This document shows positions 21,966-32,204 of a stretch of DNA of 64,000 bases, piece after piece. Origin of the DNA: Clytia hemisphaerica (taxonomy: Eukaryota > Cnidaria > Hydrozoa > Leptothecata > Clytiidae); contig CACVBU010000158.1 in the NCBI GenBank assembly GCA_902728285.1, positions 1,612,001-1,676,000 on the forward strand, read 5' to 3'. The position numbers were made by a program, and so were the translations under genes. Numbering within the stretch: the first letter of the stretch is position 1; each line of letters begins with the position of its first letter. The notes below the pieces were generated by a model. The model ran no database searches. It was not told the origin of the DNA and saw only the letters and a list, made by a program, of their open reading frames with translations.

Positions 21966-22421
21966 GAATATAAACTCGAGAAACAGAAAAAAACAGGGTC
22001 CTTCAAACTACCTCTCAACGAGGAAAGTTCTTCCTGTTTGGGAAGATTTATTGTTTGACACTGTAAATGTACAATTGACAAGTCGTATATGGACGCATAT
22101 GCGTATATGGATTGAATGAAACAGAGAACTCCGCTGAAGCCAACAGCGGAGGGTTAGGTGAAATGGCTGACTAGAACTTGTACGAAGATTATACTAATGA
22201 CTTTATTTTGTTTTACGAATTACTTGGTTTATGGTAAGAGATTTTTAACGCGTTAACTTCCGATTCTTTGTTCCTATCGTGCTTTGAATTCTATGATACC
22301 TATCCGGTTCTCTTCCAATTATAGCTTGGGATCCTGAACTGATCCGGGGACAAATACAAATATTGCTGTTGAGGACTTTAGTCGGGAGTTACTTATTGAG
22401 CCGTACTCACCGCCCGTGACA
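21966..22421 (+). repeat. Internal family B LTR (5' end missing)
   Basis: Near-identical to 28829-29283 of the 3' LTR, ending in CCGTGACA at 22421. The first ~55 bases of the LTR are absent, and the RT copy is fused at a short shared CACTG/GAATATA junction. One copy of the CTCCGCTG..CAGCGGAG unit is present (22118-22165). No PBS follows it, unlike at 17824. Confidence 0.85.
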
Positions 22422-23259
22422 ACTTGAAGGGTGAACATCAAATTCAATTTCAATCCAAACTCAACTATATCTATTTCACATTTCCACAACATTCACACCC
22501 AGGCTAGCTGGTAAGTTTGCTTTTCAGTGTTTATTTTTGTTTGCCATTTTTGCCTGTGTGCTTTCTTTTTGCTTAGTCATGCACTTGTAGGATTTAGGTC
22601 GGCCATCTTGGATTTTTATTTTCTACTTACATTTTTCAACATAGACATACAAATTATACATATACTCCTAGATTTCATTTTTCAATTCAAATATTCAAAT
22701 CAATCTTTGTTCTATTTCAAATTAGACTTATATTTTCAGACTTAAATTTTTCAAACTCATACTTTTCAGACTTAAAGACATTTTTCAAGAGTCAAATTTT
22801 TCTCTTTTAGTTTGAACACATTCACACTCACTCATCAAGTGTTACGAACACGGCCTTCTTGTCACCCTTCATTGTTTCTGCCCCAACATTCAAACAGCTA
22901 GCCTGGGTTCGGTCGCACCTCAATGCAAACACGACCGAAAGAGAGATTCGACTTCAACTCGTACTCAAAAACTGGTCGTAAAATATCAAAGCCAAAGAAG
23001 ACCACACCTCCACTTCAATCAACTTCAAATCAACCCAAGGAATTACTTCCACCTCAATCAACAGATTCACTTCCATCAATGTCAGATCCACTCCTATTTG
23101 AAGGCGACCTACTCTCACCGAGATCATTCCACGTCAAACCAGAGTGGACCCACCTCAACCAACTCCAATGGATTTCAAACCACGTGACACCCCACCAACT
23201 GATACAACAAATACAGGTACAAATGAAGTTTTTTGTAGGTAGGAAATAGCAACCGGTTC
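22422..23259 (+). other. Foreign block between LTR and duplicated RT, with inverted repeat and short ORF
   Basis: Unrelated to the family B leader. CCCAGGCTAGCTG (about 22498-22510) pairs with CAGCTAGCCTGGG (22897-22909) across a T-rich 390-base interval; flanks show no obvious target duplication. An ORF at 22923-23249 (MQTRPKERFDFNSYSKTGRK, Pro/Ser/Thr-rich) starts just after the right arm and ends before the RT copy. It could be the gag start of another element (basic N-terminus, Pro-rich linker), but there is no domain evidence. Confidence 0.4.
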
Positions 23260-23920
23260 AAGAAGCATTCCGAAGACGGCTTTTGTAACTCATCGTGGGT
23301 TATTTGAGTACGTCCGGCTCCCTTATGGCCCGCCGAATGGCCCCAGTAAATTTGAAAGATTATTGGACTTCGTCTCCATCTTTATAGATGACATTATCAT
23401 CTATAGCAAAACCTTCGAAGAGCACCTCGAACACATCCAAATTGTATTTCAACGATTGCGGGAAGCTGGATTGAAGATGAAACGGAAGAAGTGCCATTTT
23501 TGCGTCCCAACTCTAAATCTTTTTGGGCTATGAAGTGAGTACTGAAGGCATAAAACCCAAAGTAGATAATGTGAGAAAGCTTTTGTATGCCAAGAAGCCG
23601 ACAACGACCAAGCAGGTTCAAGCCTTCCTTGGACTTACTGGTTATTACCGAAGGTTTTTTCCAGGGTATTCAGAGATATCTAGGCCGCTCTACAAGTGCG
23701 TTCCAAAGTTTCAGTGGGGAGAAGAGCAGAACGAGGCATGGGCAACTCTGATTGAAAAACTGACGAATCCGCCGTTACTGGAATTCCCAAATTTCAACAA
23801 GGAATTCGTGCTCAACACGGACGCTTCAGGGTTGGCGATTAGATATGTTTTATCTCAAACCTCGGATGGAGAAAAGCCCCACCCAATCAGGTATGGGGGA
23901 ATGGTCTTGAAAGACACTGA
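23260..23920 (+). repeat. 661-bp duplicate of the family B RT/RNase H start
   Basis: Nearly identical to 21305-21965 (constant offset 1955), with only a handful of substitutions seen by eye. It shares the same internal RT deletion before FIDD and the same frameshift near the thumb. These shared defects show that the two copies derive from one damaged parent and are not independent elements. Confidence 0.9.
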
Positions 23921-24257
23921 AATCCGATAAACGATTACTGAGAAGGAGCTGCTTATTTTGGTGTATGCAATAAGAGATTGCACCCAATACCTTGAAGGCC
24001 GATTCTTTACCGTGTACACGGATCACCAACCTCTGACGCATGCCCTCCAGTTCCGTGACGTTTCAGGAAGGTTGTCCAGGTAGGCTGCTTTACTCCAGCA
24101 GTATACCTTTGAAATCTGCTACAAGAAGGGGGCAAAGCATAGTGATGCCGACGCGATGTCCCGTGCTCCTATCCAACCTGTTTCTGAGGCATTTGTGGGA
24201 AGCATTCGTCTTGTGCCCACGACGGAAGTAGCTGCAGAGCAAGAGCGTGACTGACAG
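23523..24257 (+). pseudogene. pol: Family B RT thumb and RNase H (second copy)
   Basis: From 23523: AFLGLTGYYRRFFPGYSEI, then the RNase H start FVLNTDASGLA (first catalytic Asp), ITEKELLILVYAIRD (catalytic Glu) and VYTDHQPLTHAL (third Asp). KGAKHSDADAMSRAP is the end of the tether and holds the final catalytic Asp. It removes RNA from RNA/DNA hybrids during reverse transcription. A stop at 23928, one near 24081 and one at 24252 interrupt an otherwise continuous frame. Integrase follows directly. Confidence 0.85.
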
Positions 24258-25443
24258 GTGATAAATCATATTGAAAGGAATCGCGACGAGTACGCCCAAG
24301 ATGAATCTGGTGTTTGGACACATCTGAAGAAGAGAGGAAAGAGTGTGGTACACTCTCTCGTGGTACCCCTGTGGTCCAGGGCTGATATCCTCGATTCCAT
24401 CCATAAACATTCCAGCGGAGCGCATTTTGGTATAAGCAAAACGGTGAACAAGGTCTGGCAAACATACTTTTGGTCTGGCTTGTATCAGGATGTTGTGTGT
24501 TACATTGAAAAGTGTGAGGGATGCCGCCAACACAAAGGGAGATCATTGAAGGCATCTCTGCAAAGCATTCCATGAACCCGCCCTTGGGCCGATTTGACGG
24601 TCGATATACTTGGTCGATTTCATATGACGTTGAGTGGTAACAAAATACATCCTCACCTTTGTGGACCGATTCACCTGTCCTTGCCCAGATCCTGGTCGAT
24701 GAAATTATTTCAAGACACGGTGTGCCGACGACGCTACTATCGGACAATGGAGGAAACTTCGTATCAAACTTAATGAAAGAGGTTTGTAAGATCCTTGGGA
24801 TCACGAAGATCACCACACCCTATCACTGCAGGAGCAATGGAATTTGCGAGCGATTCCATCGCTCAGTTGCCCAAAGCCTCGCACAATACACCGATAAACA
24901 ACAGGAAGATTGGAACAAATATTTGCCAATGATCTTGTTCGCCTATCGGACGTCGGTGAATGAATCTAGGAACTTTTTGCCATTTTTTCTGAATTATGGT
25001 TACGAGGCTACACTCCCAATGAATACAGAATTTAATCGAGATGACCCAGATTATTTGAACCTGCCCGCCTACGCAGGTTGGCTAAAAGAAACCTTAAGTG
25101 AATTCTGGCAAGCATCAAAGGAAAACCTTGAGAAGTCACAGCTGGCGGATCACCAACGGAACGTCCAATACGAGTCGCCATATGATGTTGGGGACAATGT
25201 GTTCGTGCGAAAGCAAAAGCGCACGAAAGGAAAGTCTTTTAAGCTCAAAAAGATTTGGTTGGGACCTTTCATCATCAAGAAAGTGAAACACCCGATCTAC
25301 CAGCTTGCCACGAAAGGAAGACCGAAGTGGATACATTACGATCGTTTAAAGAGGCACAGCCCGACAACGGTCGAGGTAGGAGTCCCTTCAGAAGCACAGA
25401 ATGAAGTACTGAGGCAAGGTGAATCGGAGAAGGAAATTGCTTA
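24258..25443 (+). pseudogene. pol: Family B integrase with GPY/F-like C-terminus
   Basis: The zinc-binding HHCC domain has H..H in SIHKHSSGAH and CEGC (KCEGCRQHKG, 24390-24540). The core begins at ADLTVDILG (first Asp, about 24590). A frameshift or short loss near 24640 moves to the next frame: LLSDNGGNFVS (second Asp) and SNGICERFHRS (catalytic Glu) near 24740-24860, then ILFAYRTSVNESR and a long C-terminal domain with IWLGPFIIKKV in the GPY/F position. It inserts element DNA. Element F (55490-56460) has a close relative of this integrase. Stops and the frameshift kill this copy. Confidence 0.88.
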
Positions 25444-25459
25444 AAGAGTTCAAGAAACT

Positions 25460-25717
25460 ATGCAAGAGAGCGTAGTTGAAGGTCAACAAGATGAAACCCG
25501 ATTACCAGAAGGGCAATACCAAGTCGAAAGTGTTGTCAGTCATAATAACAGCGGACGAACTGTTAAGTACAGAATACGCTTGAGTGGCTATGGTCCAGAA
25601 GATGACACTTGGGAACTTAAGAAAGACGTTCATCCGGATTTGATCAAAGATTATTGGAAAAGGCAACAGGTCCCTGTTGGAAGAAGCAACATTGCTGCCT
25701 TAATGATGGTCATTTGA
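25460..25717 (+). pseudogene. pol: Family B chromodomain followed by env leader peptide
   Basis: YQVESVVSHNNSGRTVKYRIRLSGYGPEDDTWELKKDV (about 25518-25630, quoted here only as positions and the cores YRIRLSGY and DDTWEL) is a chromodomain; the aromatic residues Tyr, Tyr and Trp stand at the cage positions. The linker RSNIAALMMVI reaches a stop at 25715-25717. The same frame then continues as FLMSLFGVASA, a signal-peptide core with a small-residue cleavage site. The order chromodomain then env leader is the same as in A2 and F. Confidence 0.75.
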
Positions 25718-26524
25718 TTTTTAATGTCTCTGTTCGGTGTGGCGAGTGCAACAAACGATACAGGTCGAACACGGTATATGGGGAAACTCTGAGTGGTTGA
25801 AACAAACAAAACCAATCATACTATTATTGGACAATCTACCAACATCACGCTGAAGATTTTCGACTGCAGGAACCCCAAACCGCTCAGAATTTACAAGACA
25901 AGGTCCATGAAAAGTTGCAAAGTCCAGGAAGACAAGGCGGCTAAGATGGTCGTTAGAAAGGTGAAAATGTTCAAATATGACCCTGCGACCAGGAAATTTC
26001 CTTTGTACGTATGCCGACATCAAGTTTTGAGGAAGGATTGCCCATATAGCACACAGAGTTATTTTCGTGGGATCACGGAGGAGTCTTGTGACCGATGGAT
26101 TAGACAGACCTTATTTCATGATTTTAGGAGCCCAGACCCAACCCTCAAGATCTATGAAGGCTACCGTTATGTAGGTCAGGAAGAGTTTCACGAAATAGAG
26201 GGAACCTATTTGACCAAAGAACCTCGACCATTTCGATGTCCGTATCCCAAGGCACAGTACAGACGAAGGTACCAATTCGAAGTCCATTCTGCCCAGGTTA
26301 CTGGAAGAGGAAATTTAACCAAAAACTATGGTCCAACGAAGTGTGAAAGTTTTGATGGTGTGAGTGGAGAGAACGAAAATGTTTTGAATAATTTGACTGG
26401 TCGAAATATCTCAGCCTTAATGGACAAAAATGAACCAAACCTAAGGAACCCAAACAGAAAATGGAGAACAGAAAATGTAAAATGCAAACACCAATTCTTG
26501 AACTTAAACCAACTTAAAATGTAA
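25690..26524 (+). pseudogene. env: Family B env, N-terminal ectodomain
   Basis: The signal-like stretch (about 25690-25750) is followed, after a stop near 25790, by a 244-residue frame (25793-26524). It is rich in cysteines (FDCRNPK, KSCKVQ, YVCRHQVLRKDCPYS, ESCDRW, RCPYPK, KCESF) and in N-glycosylation sites (NKT, NIT, NLT), typical of a viral surface ectodomain. The final ~60 residues (Asn-rich) may already lie beyond the true env sequence. It is cut from the C-terminal part (27340 on) by a foreign stretch and a MITE. It would act at the particle surface. The family is not recognisable from this half alone. Confidence 0.65.
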
Positions 26525-26917
26525 CAAAACCAAAAAGAACCGAAATAAAACGACATTAAATTAAACTTTAGTAAAACGCACCTCTCACACACAAGACACT
26601 CACTCACGTCTCTCAGTGTTGAACTAATTTCTATCTACACAATTTACAGTTAATAAACATATCCTAATTTCCCTAGAGGAATTACAAATGACATATAAAA
26701 CGCAATTTGGGAATACAAAAGACACCTAAAACAAAAGGGAAACTAAACAAAAGAGGACTCAAGAGACACATGAAGACTAAAAGACTCCAGAGGGAATACC
26801 AATTAAAACATAGAAACATAAACAGCACGGGCAATTAAATGTTCATTACGATGGAGCAGTTTTCTCCATCAAAAGATGGGATAAAGAATTACACCTTCTT
26901 TTTCTACCGACCACTAA
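26525..26917. other. Foreign or decayed sequence inside env
   Basis: A-rich sequence without coding character (AACAAAAGGGAAACTAAAC-type runs), lying between the env halves. It could be an older insertion into env preceding the MITE. I see no termini. Confidence 0.3.
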
Positions 26918-27280
26918 AGGCCGCTACCCACTCAGCATTTTATGGTCGGCGAACAAGGCGCACGGCTTGGGCGCTTTGGTCGCTGAACGCTTTTCTCATT
27001 CCACTGATCCAAAATAAAGGGGAGATATGCTGCATATTTTTTCTTTTTTCTATTGTTGATATTTTTGCACACGGTACAAGAGAGTTAAATGTCTCGTCTG
27101 ATTGGCTACTTAAAAAAGAACAATAGGGAAGCTGCACAGCTTGGCGAAAAAAGTTGAAAAGTTTCAACTCTTGTTGCGCTCAAAGCGACAACCTTTGAAG
27201 GCTTGATTTATGTAATTTATGCAATAATCAAGCCGTGCGCCTTGTTCGCCGACCATAAAATGCTGAGTGGGTAGCGGCCT
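26918..27280. mobile_element. MITE with 52-bp inverted repeats and TAA duplications (PIF/Harbinger-like)
   Basis: The left terminal inverted repeat is 26918-26969 (starts AGGCCGCTACCCACTCAG) and the right is 27229-27280 (ends CTGAGTGGGTAGCGGCCT), a perfect or near-perfect match. Flanking TAA occurs at 26915-26917 and 27281-27283, a TWA-type 3-bp target duplication typical of PIF/Harbinger elements. The element is 363 bp with no transposase, hence non-autonomous. It sits inside the family B env. Confidence 0.8.
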
Positions 27281-28661
27281 TAAGACCTACTAAGTATTGT
27301 AGGCCTTACGTTGGTAGCAAACTTGATTGGTCCACGGTCATGATATATTACGAGCATGAGTATAGGAAGGAAGCATTCAGGGAGCTTGGGAATTTTACTG
27401 CAAGACGTCTTGAGAATTACGTGATAATTCCTGAAATAGGTGTGGCAGGGCATGTCTCGCGAATTTATGACCTTTCCAATGAAACTCCGTTCAAGGCGTT
27501 TCCTGCTGGTGAAATTCCAATACTGTATCAGTTAGATAATGGGTATGTTGTTTTCGAGTTTGGAGATGGCATTACTGCAAGAGAGGTCGATGAATTTCCA
27601 GAATTATGGAGATTTTCAGAGGAAAGTTCGGCACTCGGAACTGTACCGATCATTGAAGGACATTTGGTGAGCCAGATGTTGAACCTAAAGTTAGCTTCTA
27701 CAAATGAGAATGAGCAGATTTGTGAGCTACAAGCTGAGCAGGAAAAACTGTACACAAGGATTCTTCAACATTTCCCCTCAACGGCAAACTTATGGGTCAA
27801 ACGTGGAAGAAATGTGGTAGCAAAACCACTGGGTGATGCTATGGTATTAAAGGAATGTGATCTTGTCCAGAATTTTACAACAGTTTGGTCACGTCGAGTA
27901 AATAAAACGTGCTACTTACATTGTGCTTTGCAACGTCCCGGCTCCTAAGAAATTGAAGGGTTTATGGACTTGACTAACAGGCAGGGGCTGACGTCGAGTC
28001 CGAAAATTCGATGTTCGGAGCGAAACAACCTTACCTATAGTGTCGACGATCTCGAGGGAACATTCAAGGTCGATGCGCTTGGAAATACTGAAAGGGTTTC
28101 CCAACCACTGAATTCTCTCTATGATACTTATAGTTTCCAAGAAATAAAAGACATTGTTGGAGACCATCTAAACATCATTCTGAAAGAAAGGCCAAGCTTT
28201 CCCCCTGTTGTCATACAGGATATTGTCACCAAATCATACGAGGTAATGAACGAAATTGGATGGGCATATGAGGACGTAAAGCCTAAAGACAAGCACCAAG
28301 TTGGAATTTTTGCTGCCGTCGCCCATGAACTGGGAGAGATTTTGTCTAGCTTCGGTCCTTCCAGAGTTATCTCGTCCTTGGATGACGCCATAAAGGGAAC
28401 AGTGGAAGGTGTAGGACACGCTGGTTCAGACTTGGTTGAAGCAATAGGAAACGCAGTGTCTGAGACCATCGATTCAACTGGAAGCGCGGCGAATCAAGTT
28501 GAAAGTTGATTCGCAGAAGTGATCAAGGCATGGTGGTCCATTATTCTTGAAGGTGGACTTTTGGTCTTGTTGATTGCCATATTGGCCGTTATCTACAAGA
28601 CTTATGGTCACCGTAAGAATTCGACAACCATCAGTGCCCCGATTTACGAATCTACGAATTA
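27281..28661 (+). pseudogene. env: Family B env, C-terminal ectodomain, anchor and tail
   Basis: The frame at 27340-27948 includes VIIPEIGVAGHVSRIYD, a helical block ICELQAEQEKLYTRILQHFP and VVAKPLGDAMVLKECD with a conserved Cys; all three recur in C and D env. After a stop the frame at 27964-28509 contains IILKERPSFPPVVIQDIV and the glycine-rich pre-membrane repeats (VISSLDDAIKGTVEG, LVEAIGNAVSETIDS). A stop at 28507-28509 precedes the anchor (GGLLVLLIAILAVIYK, about 28551-28600) and a short tail ending SAPIYESTN at 28661. B2 (32205-33125) is the closest relative. A class III (gB-like) fusogen is possible but not shown. Confidence 0.7.
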
Positions 28662-28773
28662 ACGAAGTGCACCCCGAGAAGCCTCCAAGACGTTGGTTAC
28701 GACTATAGACAGTGATAACACTAACATTCGAAAGTTTTAGTTTGGGGACCAAACTTCCCGTAGGTGGAGGTAT

Positions 28774-29283
28774 TGTCATGAGATGAACTTTTGAATGCCA
28801 CTAGGCATAAATTCTTATTTCACCTGAGAATATAAACTCGAGAAACAGAAAAAAACAGGGTCCTTCAAACTACCTCTCAACGAGGAAAATTCTTCCTGTT
28901 TGGGAAGATTTATTGTTTGACACTTTAAATGTACAATTGACAAGTCGTATATGGACTCATATGCGTATATGGATTAAAGGAAGCAGAGAACTCCGCTGAA
29001 GCCAACAGCGGAGGCTTAGGTGAAATGGCTGACTAGAACTTGTACTAAGATTATACTAATGACTTTATTTTGTTTTACGAATTACTTGGTTTATGGAAAG
29101 AGGTTTTTAAGGCGTTAACTTCCAATTCTTTGTTCCTATTGTGCTTTGACATCTATGATACCTAACCGGTTCTCTTCCAATTATGGCTTGGGATCCTGAA
29201 CTAATCCGGGGACAAATATAAATATTGCTGTTGTGGACTTTAGTCGGGAGTTACTTATTGAGCCGTACTCACTGCCCGTGACA
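28774..29283 (+). repeat. Family B 3' LTR (complete, 510 bp)
   Basis: Begins TGTCATGAG after a purine-rich tract (GTAGGTGGAGG, about 28760-28770) and ends CCCGTGACA, giving TGT..ACA ends. It matches the partial LTRs at 17422 and 21966 and, more distantly, those of B2. It contains one CTCCGCTG..CAGCGGAG unit (28988-29014). Confidence 0.85.
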
Positions 29284-29425
29284 ATAGGCAAGAATAAACA
29301 ATCCTAAAAACTGTTAAAATAGAACAGAAGCCTAAAACATATTCTATTTTCTTTCAGTATGTCGATTAAATACAAATTTCCTTTAGGATGTTGAACTGTT
29401 TTGCAACATTCATGGTGTCATTGAG
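29284..29425 (+). repeat. Duplicated segment, copy 1
   Basis: ATAGGCAAGAATAAACAATCC.. begins at the first base after the family B LTR and matches 29995-30165, sharing TATTCTATTTT, CAGTATGTCGATT and TTTCCTTTAGGATGTTG. It probably marks a repeat into which the family B element inserted. A small unrecognised ORF (29388-29645) starts inside it. Confidence 0.6.
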
Positions 29426-29994
29426 TTGTCCAGTAAATCATTACCGTGAAAAGCACAGCTCAAAATCATATATTTACGCTGTGCCGACGAATCGAGATTC
29501 TATTCATCGCGCAATCAGCGAAGAGAAAAGTAACCATGACGACCATCCAAGATCTTGGATGAGCGTCAAAGTCGATATTTTTATTCCCGTCGTTGAAAAC
29601 ACAACTTACAAAAAGTCATCAATGCTTTGTAAAAAGAGTCAGTGATAGAGAATCATAACATTAAGTCTGTCTATTATTTCGATTCAATTAAAGTGACATT
29701 TCCATAATTAAAAGTTTAGTAATTACTGTTATACATTTGGGGATCATGTAAAAGATTTCTTTCGAAATAAACTCATTTCAACTACACTTGGAGGTTTCTG
29801 GGGAATTCGTAAATAGTAAACTGCATACTGATACAGTCTGCTAGACATTAATATGGTAATATTTGTTCTTCATCTTTGATTTTTTCTACAGTGATTAGAT
29901 TGACACATGCGCGATAAAATTTCTATTATTTGTCTTCAGAGGTTACTATTTTCTTTGAAAACTTAACCTCTGATACTCAGGGTAGTAAATCATG
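29426..29994. other. No supported gene
   Basis: Apart from the tail of a short unrecognised ORF (29388-29645), the stretch is AT-rich and shows no motif or partner. Confidence 0.3.
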
Positions 29995-30165
29995 ATAGGC
30001 AAGAATAAACAATCCTAAAAATTGTTAAAATAGAATGGAAGCCTAAAACATATTCTATTTTTATTCAGTATGTCGATTGGCAAGATAAATAGAAAGCAAT
30101 CTTCGAAAAAGCAAACTTCCTTTAGGATGTTGCACTGTCTTGGGACATTCATGGTGCCATTGACG
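29995..30165 (+). repeat. Duplicated segment, copy 2
   Basis: Second copy of the segment at 29284-29425, with small insertions (for example TTGGCAAGATAAATAG). It lies directly upstream of the polB fragment. Confidence 0.6.
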
Positions 30166-30221
30166 AGGACAAAAAATACCAGGGGCGCCAATTTCATAGT
30201 TTGCACCACCAAGAAAATTTA

Positions 30222-30726
30222 GCCAGGTTGCTACTGTCTTTATGCGATCGAATGTGAAGATTTGTACGCTGACATGAACGAGGATAAGCATCTCTTCAAC
30301 TTCTCGGATTATCCGAGAAATCATCAATGTTTTTCATTACAAAATAAAAAACGGATTGGTAAAATGAAAGACGAGATGCATGCATCCCTTATCTTAGAGT
30401 TTGTTGGTCTACGCGCTAAGATGTATTCTATCTTGGTCAATAGGTCAAAAGACTTTAACGTTAAACGAGCAAAACGAGTGAAAAATTGTGTTGTGAAAAA
30501 GGAAATTTGTCTTTCCAATTACCGAGACGCTTTATTGCAAAATATTGAATTTTTACATTTAATGAACAATATACGTTCCCATGGTCATGTCACGTTTACT
30601 GTACAACAGAACAAGATATGGTTACGTCCATGTGATGATAAAAGATTTATTATATCTGATGGTATAAGCACACGTCCTTATGGACATTACAAAAACACGG
30701 AAGAGATGGAAGACAATGTAAATTGA
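30222..30726 (+). pseudogene. polB: DNA polymerase family B fragment, C-terminal part (Maverick/adintovirus-like)
   Basis: The frame ends at 30726 and can be read back to about 30222. The pattern YAIECEDLYADMNEDK, FSDYP, then IGKMKDE, FVGLRAKMYSIL, AKRVKNCVVKKEI, YRDAL and a terminal DDKRFIISDGI..YGHY matches, from memory of the family, the C-terminal end of protein-primed type B DNA polymerases of Maverick/Polinton and adintovirus-like elements in animals. The exonuclease and palm motifs are missing, so only the thumb/C-terminal part remains. It would have replicated a linear viral or transposon DNA. It converges with the minus-strand gene at 30844. Assignment to a specific element type is inference. 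Confidence 0.65.
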
Positions 30727-30843
30727 TATACTTTTTATTTTATTTTATTGCATCTTAATTATATTTTAAATATTACATTCGCATGATACATTTATTACAC
30801 TATTATACTATTTACTTCTTCACCGTAGGGACCATTGTTTGAT

Positions 30844-31118
30844 TTAAAAGAAATCGACTTTTGAAAAGTCAATAGCTTCTTCATTCACCATTTCTTTCGT
30901 TTTTAATCTCAATCTTTCCACTCCTGAAAACTCAAATTTTGAATTCAGGTATTTTATAATCTTCATGGCTTCTGCTGGAAATAAATAAATTCTATTTCTG
31001 GACACTCCTTCAGTTATGTAAAATGAGAAACTGAAAATGATACGTTCTCGATTGAATTCTACTTTGACAATAGGACTATCGTTATCATCGCCATCAACAT
31101 CCAAATTTAATATATTCT
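30844..31118 (-). pseudogene. Unknown gene, C-terminal part, split by B2
   Basis: A minus-strand frame reads NLDVDGDDNDSPIVKVEFN, then FSFSFYITEGVSRNRIYLF and ends in FSKVDFF at 30844. The upstream part is cut at 31118, exactly at the B2 insertion; the sequence resumes on the other side of B2 at 33871. The alternation of hydrophobic and charged residues looks like genuine protein, but I do not recognise the family. It lies tail to tail with the polB fragment only 118 bases away, which suggests the same virus-like element. Confidence 0.45.
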
Positions 31119-31480
31119 TGTCACGTGATGAACTGTAGAAAGCCACTAGGCACATATTTGAACGGAATACGAAAAACAAAGACACGGAAAGGATCTTTCA
31201 AACTGCCTCTGATCGAGGTGGGTTCTCCCTGTTTGGGTAGGTTTATTGTTTGACACCGAAGAATACATGTAAAATGACGCTGACAAATGCGTGTAGGAGT
31301 TAAATGAAGCAGAGACTCCGCTGAGACAACAGCGGAGGGTTATGTTGAAATGGCATTGACAAAATGAAGCAGAGAATTCTGCTGAGCCAAAACCAGAGGG
31401 TTATTGTTAAATGTCATTGACATTATTGACTTTATTGAGACTGAATTGATTACTGATTATTACGAATGAAATTGTGTATT
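31119..31480 (+). repeat. B2 5' LTR (shortened)
   Basis: Starts TGTCACGTG and shares the CACTAGGCACATATT and TGTTTGGG..TTTATTGTTTGACACC blocks with 33231 on. It includes two copies of the CTCCGCTG..CAGCGGAG-type unit (31298-31410, the second decayed). The LTR 3' end found at 33700-33866 is missing here; the sequence passes into leader around 31480. Confidence 0.7.
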
Positions 31481-31879
31481 TGAAATGGATGTGGTTATTA
31501 TTGACATGATTTGGTATGGAAGATAACAAGTTAATTTGACATTTATTATGGAAGTTGATAAGTGATATCAGTTTCAGCAGGCGTTAGAGATACATCCCAT
31601 GAACGTACAAAAATCCATGCTAAAAGAATGGAAGTAAGTTTTGGTTGATTTTTTTAAGACCGAACTGTTTGTTTATTACTTTAATGTCTTGCAAGGAGCT
31701 GTAAAACCTATGTAATGTTAGCACCGTTGGACAAACATATTTTGAACCATTTCAAGAAAAATTCGGTCGATCAAACATTGTTGAATGTTGTTGATTAATG
31801 TTTGTTTTGACTGGTCAAATAACCATTATCAACTATTGACTCTTCCCGGTTCAGGAGTTTTGCATAATGGTTTAGAAGC
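31481..31879 (+). other. B2 leader
   Basis: Colinear with 17920-18320 of family B (GACATTTATTATG, CAGGCGTTAGAGATACAT, GACCGAACTGTTTGTTTATTAC). Non-coding. Confidence 0.65.
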
Positions 31880-32204
31880 GAGTTATGAAGATTGAGATGT
31901 TGCTTATGCGACAATTGATGTCATTGTGTTGACAAAGTCCCCAGAGGGATTGCGGTTAATCATTTCCAAGCGCACGGAGGACGCAGTTGAATTAAAGCCT
32001 GTTGACGTAAGAGCAAAAGATGCAGGACCTTGATTTTAATCAAAAGAAAAGGCTGGAAGATTTGATAAAAAAGAATGAGAACCTTTTTGCCAACTCGGAC
32101 TTAATGCTTGGCACTACCCACTTGATGGAGTATGACGTTGATACAGGGGATGCAGTGTCTATACAACTACACCGGCAAAGCGTGCGGAGATTGACAAACA
32201 AATG
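31880..32204 (+). pseudogene. pol: B2 pol remnant: protease-RT linker and RT start
   Basis: Matches family B 20690-21060: the linker (LRLIISKRTEDAVELKP) and the RT start (LIKKNENLFANSDLMLGTTHLMEYDVDTGDA, given here by its core FANSDLMLGTTHL). It stops right after the segment equivalent to AEIDKQ at about 32200 and is then joined to env. All catalytic RT motifs are absent. Confidence 0.75.

Larger units (their letters stand above)
17422..29283 (+). mobile_element. Family B: composite env-bearing Ty3/gypsy LTR retrotransposon
   Basis: Order: partial 5' LTR (17422-17821), PBS-like site, ORF0, gag with two zinc knuckles, protease, RT start, then a partial internal LTR (21966-22421), an unrelated block (22422-23259), a second copy of the RT segment, RNase H, integrase, chromodomain, env and a full 3' LTR (28774-29283). 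The 661-bp duplication and internal LTR show that this is a rearranged or chimeric copy, not one clean insertion. Many frameshifts and stops make it inactive. Confidence 0.85.

Noticed and set aside
22527..22745. Phe/Leu-rich ORF in the foreign block
   Set aside because: T-rich sequence gives a hydrophobic frame by composition; no homologue or conserved feature.
22498..22910. piggyBac-type element based on CCC..GGG ends
   Set aside because: No TTAA flanks on either side.
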